Source of the DNA: Pseudomonadota bacterium
GTDB lineage: Bacteria; Pseudomonadota; Alphaproteobacteria; Rhizobiales; Rhizobiaceae
Direction of reading: 5' to 3'
Length of the DNA stretch: 31,459 bases
Assembly: GCA_023428515.1 (NCBI GenBank)
Contig: JAEYXI010000005.1
Span: forward strand, 1 to 31,459
Part shown: in pieces, positions 31,405 to 31,459 of the stretch
Numbering within the stretch: the first letter of the stretch is position 1
Layout: each line of letters starts with the position of its first letter
The notes under the pieces: generated by a model
Databases searched by the model: none
What the model was told of the DNA's origin: nothing
What the model saw: only the letters and a program-made list of their open reading frames with translations
Made by a program: the position numbers and the translations under genes

Positions 31405-31459
31405 GGTTTTCCTCCCTGAATTACAATCCGTCCCCATCGCGGGCAGGTACCTCGCCGGG

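Overview
This is a GC-rich chromosomal window from a Gram-negative bacterium: RND pump, Tat and lipoprotein signals, periplasmic binding proteins. Gene content and GC-skewed codon use fit an alphaproteobacterium of the Hyphomicrobiales, perhaps near Mesorhizobium or Aminobacter. The genus is an inference from family resemblance, not a database result. I see no rRNA, tRNA, insertion sequence, phage gene or CRISPR array. Apart from the 5' end of galE, cut by the window edge, the coding frames look intact.

Left part (1-5350). The end of galE is followed by two tandem hairpins. Then comes a compact plus-strand operon: an agmatinase-type ureohydrolase with all six metal ligands, a DadA-type D-amino acid dehydrogenase, and a 612-residue fusion. 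The fusion joins an ornithine/alanine-racemase-type PLP domain to an arginase-fold domain that has lost most of its metal ligands. This is the most unusual object in the window. It suggests a route from a guanidino compound through ornithine (or an analogue) and its D-enantiomer to a 2-oxo acid. A convergent exported cupin and a structured, partly AT-rich 362-bp gene-free stretch follow.

Centre (5351-19331). A minus-strand RND efflux pair (adaptor and inner-membrane pump) has neither an outer-membrane factor nor a regulator beside it, but has a long RNA-type hairpin upstream. Then come an alpha/beta hydrolase and a plus-strand pair, a PstS-like phosphate-binding protein and a Na+/phosphate cotransporter with a PhoU-like tail, preceded by a good Pho-box candidate. 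Next are two small minus-strand genes (a lipoprotein and an unrecognised protein), a membrane-anchored regulator-like TPR protein, and a series of exported proteins: Tat-exported DUF1254/DUF1214 protein, Tyr/Pro/Cys-tailed protein, small lipoprotein.

Right part (19332-31459), all on the minus strand. There are three transcription units: an oligopeptide ABC importer (oppA-oppB-oppC-fused oppDF); an SsuABC-type sulfonate-like importer with an OsmC peroxiredoxin-like gene at its end; and a tightly coupled catabolic operon (FAH-family hydrolase, RraA-family aldolase-like protein, beta-hydroxyacid dehydrogenase, TauE/SafE exporter). In both importers the binding-protein gene comes first and is separated from the permease genes by a 63-nt spacer holding a strong stem-loop, as expected if the binding protein must be made in excess. 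The sulfonate-type importer and the TauE exporter lie next to each other and suggest organosulfur use, but no desulfonating monooxygenase is present.
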